The notes beneath the pieces are model-generated. The model made no database searches and had not been told where the DNA came from. It was given only the letters and a program-made list of their open reading frames with translations. A stretch of DNA of 8,413 bases from Flavobacteriales bacterium (lineage in GTDB: Bacteria > Bacteroidota > Bacteroidia > Flavobacteriales_F > PHOS-HE28): the NCBI GenBank assembly GCA_020635695.1, contig JACJZH010000029.1, forward strand, positions 1 through 8,413. Reading direction: 5' to 3'. The translations under genes and the position numbers were made by a program. Shown here one piece after another: positions 6,251 to 8,413 of the stretch (its first letter is position 1; each line of letters opens with the position of its first letter).

Positions 6251-7609
6251 ATGAGCACCCTGCGTCAGTTCATCAACCCCGGAGCGGTCCGCCGCCTGTT
6301 CGACCTGACGGAGGACGCCCAGGAGTATTCCGCCGTGGTGGAGGAGGTCTCCCGGAACGTGGTGTTCCGCGGCACCAACCTGTGGATCCTGATGTTCGCC
6401 ATCGTGATCTGCTCGGTGGGGTTGAACGTGAACTCCACCGCCGTGATCATCGGCGCCATGTTGATCTCCCCGCTCATGGGGCCCATCATCGGCGTAGGGG
6501 TCGGAGTGGGGATCTTCGACACCCAGCTGATCCGGAAGGGTGCGCGCAACCTGCTGGTGGCCGTGGTGATCAGTGTGTTCTCCTCGGCGCTGTACTTCTG
6601 GATCACCCCCTTGAGCGAGGCCCAGAGCGAACTGCTGGCCCGTACGACGCCCACCCTGTGGGACGTGCTCATCGCGCTGTTCGGCGGCCTGGCGGGCATC
6701 GTGGCGGCCACACGGAAGGAGAAGACCAACGTGATCCCCGGGGTGGCCATCGCTACGGCGCTGATGCCCCCCCTGTGCACCACCGGATACGGCCTTGCCA
6801 CCGGGCAATGGGCGTACTTCCTGGGAGCGCTCTACCTGTTCTTCATCAACGCCGTGTTCATCAGCGTGAGCGCCTTCCTGCTCGTCCGGTTGCTGCGCTT
6901 CCCTCGGGCCACCTTCGTGGACCAGGTGCAGGAACGGCGGGTGCGTTGGATCGTCTGGATCGTGGTGGTGATCACCGTGATCCCCTCGGTCTGGCTGGCC
7001 TATACGTTGGTGGAGCGTACGCTCTTCCAGCGCCGGGCGGAACTGTTCGTGGCGCAGGAGTTCGACTTCAAGGACAGCCGCGTGGTGGAGAAGCGGATCG
7101 ACCCCCGGATGGATGTGCGGAGCATCGAGGTGTTCCTGCTGGGCGAGCCCTTGGACACCATGGAAGTGGACCACATCAAGAGCCGGATGGCCCGCTACGG
7201 GCTGGACCAGGCGCACCTGGTGGTGAACCAGGGAAGAACGTCGGCGCAGCAGATCGATGTGAACGCGCTCCGCTCAGGCATCCTCGAGGAGCTGTACAAG
7301 CAGAACCAGGAGGCGCTCCGGATCAAGGACGAACGCATCTCCGAACTGGAGGGCAGGCTGCAACGGGTCAGTTCAACCGAGCTTCCGGTCCGGGACATCC
7401 TGGACGAACTGCGCGCCCAGCACCCTGATGTGGAGGACTTCACCCTGAACCGCAACGTGCTGTACCATGTGGGGAACGGCCCGCCTGACACGGCCTTGGT
7501 GGCGATCGCGCGGTTCAAGGGCCGGGTGAAGGACACCGAGCTGGACCGGATGAAGGCCTGGCTGAAGGCCCGCACGCGGATGGACTCCGTGATCGTGCTC
7601 GTGCAATGA
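6251..7609 (+). CDS. DUF389 family integral membrane protein
   Basis: A 452-residue inner-membrane protein of the DUF389 (TIGR00341-like) family, whose substrate or role is not established. A short cytosol-like N-terminus (1-40) leads into the signature FRGTNLWILMFA. Roughly six or seven hydrophobic segments follow: about 44-60, 63-90, 99-119, 136-153, 160-180, 187-215 and 232-254. Conserved family stretches are IIGAMLISPLMGPI (67-80), GGLAGIVAA (145-153) and VIPGVAIATALMPPLCTTG (161-179). The soluble C-terminal region (256-452) contains two similar beta-alpha-beta units (about 292-327 and 418-452) either side of a coiled coil (about 340-373). ATG 6251 is the natural start; no Shine-Dalgarno is present. 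The peptidase gene starts 22 bp after the stop, so the two are probably cotranscribed. Confidence 0.92.
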   Translation: MSTLRQFINPGAVRRLFDLTEDAQEYSAVVEEVSRNVVFRGTNLWILMFAIVICSVGLNVNSTAVIIGAMLISPLMGPIIGVGVGVGIFDTQLIRKGARNLLVAVVISVFSSALYFWITPLSEAQSELLARTTPTLWDVLIALFGGLAGIVAATRKEKTNVIPGVAIATALMPPLCTTGYGLATGQWAYFLGALYLFFINAVFISVSAFLLVRLLRFPRATFVDQVQERRVRWIVWIVVVITVIPSVWLAYTLVERTLFQRRAELFVAQEFDFKDSRVVEKRIDPRMDVRSIEVFLLGEPLDTMEVDHIKSRMARYGLDQAHLVVNQGRTSAQQIDVNALRSGILEELYKQNQEALRIKDERISELEGRLQRVSSTELPVRDILDELRAQHPDVEDFTLNRNVLYHVGNGPPDTALVAIARFKGRVKDTELDRMKAWLKARTRMDSVIVLVQ

Positions 7610-7631
7610 GGCAGGCCACGCGGCGGACCGC

Positions 7632-8413
7632 ATGAACGTGGTGGGATTCCTGGTAGTCGTGGGCGTGGTGCTGGCCACTGCGTTGGCCATCCGAAGGCTG
7701 CGGAAAGGCCGTGGCCTGTGGGTGCGGGGGCTCATTCCCTGGGAACGTGCCCTTCTGGTGAAATACGTGCCGCACTATGGTCGTCTGTCGGCCGCCGGGA
7801 AACAGCGCTTCGAGAGCATCACCGCCACCTTCCTGCACGAGAAACGCTGGGAGGGGGTGGGCATGGAGTTGGAGGAGGAGATGCGGGTGATGATCGCCGC
7901 TTCGGCCGCGCAGTTGTTGCTCGGACGGCCGGAGATCAAGCTGCGCCATTTCGAACGGTTCCAGGTGTATGCGAACGCCTACCGGTCTGACCGCAATGAC
8001 CGCTGGCACCAGGGCGAGGTGCAGCCCCGCAAGGGTCTCGTGCGCATCAGCTGGCGGCACTTCCTGCACGGCTACTCGGACCCCCGCGATGCGCACAACG
8101 TGGCGTTGCATGAACTGGCGCACGCCTTCTGGTTCGAGGACCTGATCCCCAACGGCGAGCAGGGCTTCCTGGACCCGGAGCTCAAGGCCCGCTGGCTGAA
8201 GCGTGCCGATGAGGTGATGACCCGCATCCACGGTGGGGAGGAGGTGCTCTTCCGCGAGTACGCCGGGACCAATCGGGAGGAGTTCTTCGCCGTGGCGGTG
8301 GAATACTTCTTCGAACAGCCCCGGGAGTTCCTGTACGAACACCCCGACCTCTACGACCTGCTGCGGGGCATGCTGCATCAGGACCCGCTCCGGGAGGACG
8401 GTCCGTTGCTTCC
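7632..8413 (+). CDS. mtfA: MtfA-like zinc-dependent peptidase with N-terminal membrane anchor, 3' end beyond window
   Basis: The frame is open from ATG 7632 to the window edge (260 codons plus two bases) and covers nearly the whole family length of about 265 residues. Residues 3-20 are hydrophobic and followed by RRLRKGR, suggesting a single anchor with the catalytic part in the cytosol. The zinc-peptidase motif HELAH is at 160-164 (His160, Glu161, His164). The downstream stretch TNREEFFAVAVEYFFEQP carries the likely third zinc ligand Glu217, matching E. coli MtfA Glu212, and LRGMLHQDP matches the family C-terminus. E. coli MtfA is a soluble aminopeptidase linked to the glucose regulator Mlc; whether this homologue has such a partner is unknown. 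The gap to the DUF389 gene is 22 bp. The TM segment is an unusual addition relative to E. coli MtfA. Confidence 0.9.
   Translation, partial: MNVVGFLVVVGVVLATALAIRRLRKGRGLWVRGLIPWERALLVKYVPHYGRLSAAGKQRFESITATFLHEKRWEGVGMELEEEMRVMIAASAAQLLLGRPEIKLRHFERFQVYANAYRSDRNDRWHQGEVQPRKGLVRISWRHFLHGYSDPRDAHNVALHELAHAFWFEDLIPNGEQGFLDPELKARWLKRADEVMTRIHGGEEVLFREYAGTNREEFFAVAVEYFFEQPREFLYEHPDLYDLLRGMLHQDPLREDGPLL

Overview
The window is a GC-rich (about 65% by hand count in 2341-2580) chromosomal segment that best fits a high-GC Bacteroidota, probably a Flavobacteriales-like lineage. The reasons are the short Bacteroidota-type homogentisate dioxygenase, the four-helix-bundle (23S-IVS-type) gene, the lack of Shine-Dalgarno sequences before most starts, and TAnnTTCG boxes resembling the Bacteroidota -7 promoter element. 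The taxonomic call is an inference. No tRNA, rRNA, CRISPR array or transposase gene is visible.

Layout. Positions 1-576 hold the 3' part of a tRNA uridine hydroxylase (TrhO). Two bases later homogentisate 1,2-dioxygenase (579-1736) begins. A four-helix-bundle protein gene (1788-2246) follows, then 4-hydroxyphenylpyruvate dioxygenase (2296-3441), all on the plus strand. A strong hairpin terminator (3471-3496) separates this run from a convergent minus-strand lipoprotein gene (3518-4354). That gene is divergent from aspS (4453-6201), across a 98-bp region with a candidate promoter on each strand. A DUF389 membrane protein (6251-7609) and a membrane-anchored MtfA-like zinc peptidase (7632 to the window edge) follow with a 22-bp gap and look like one transcription unit.

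Function. HPPD makes homogentisate from 4-hydroxyphenylpyruvate and HGD opens its ring, so these two genes are consecutive steps of tyrosine catabolism. The later enzymes (fumarylacetoacetase and the isomerase) are not in the window. AspRS carries the residues of a discriminating, tRNA-Asp-specific enzyme.

The most unusual element sits between the two tyrosine genes. The four-helix-bundle gene is lower in GC (about 56%) and is flanked by two arrays in which GATC recurs exactly every 8 bp. There are four units upstream, beginning inside the hmgA stop codon, and five downstream, ending 4 bp before the hppD start. The arrays are inverted relative to each other and can pair through two 12-bp blocks. 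This looks like an inserted cassette with no transposase, or an RNA-processing or binding site tied to the encoded protein.
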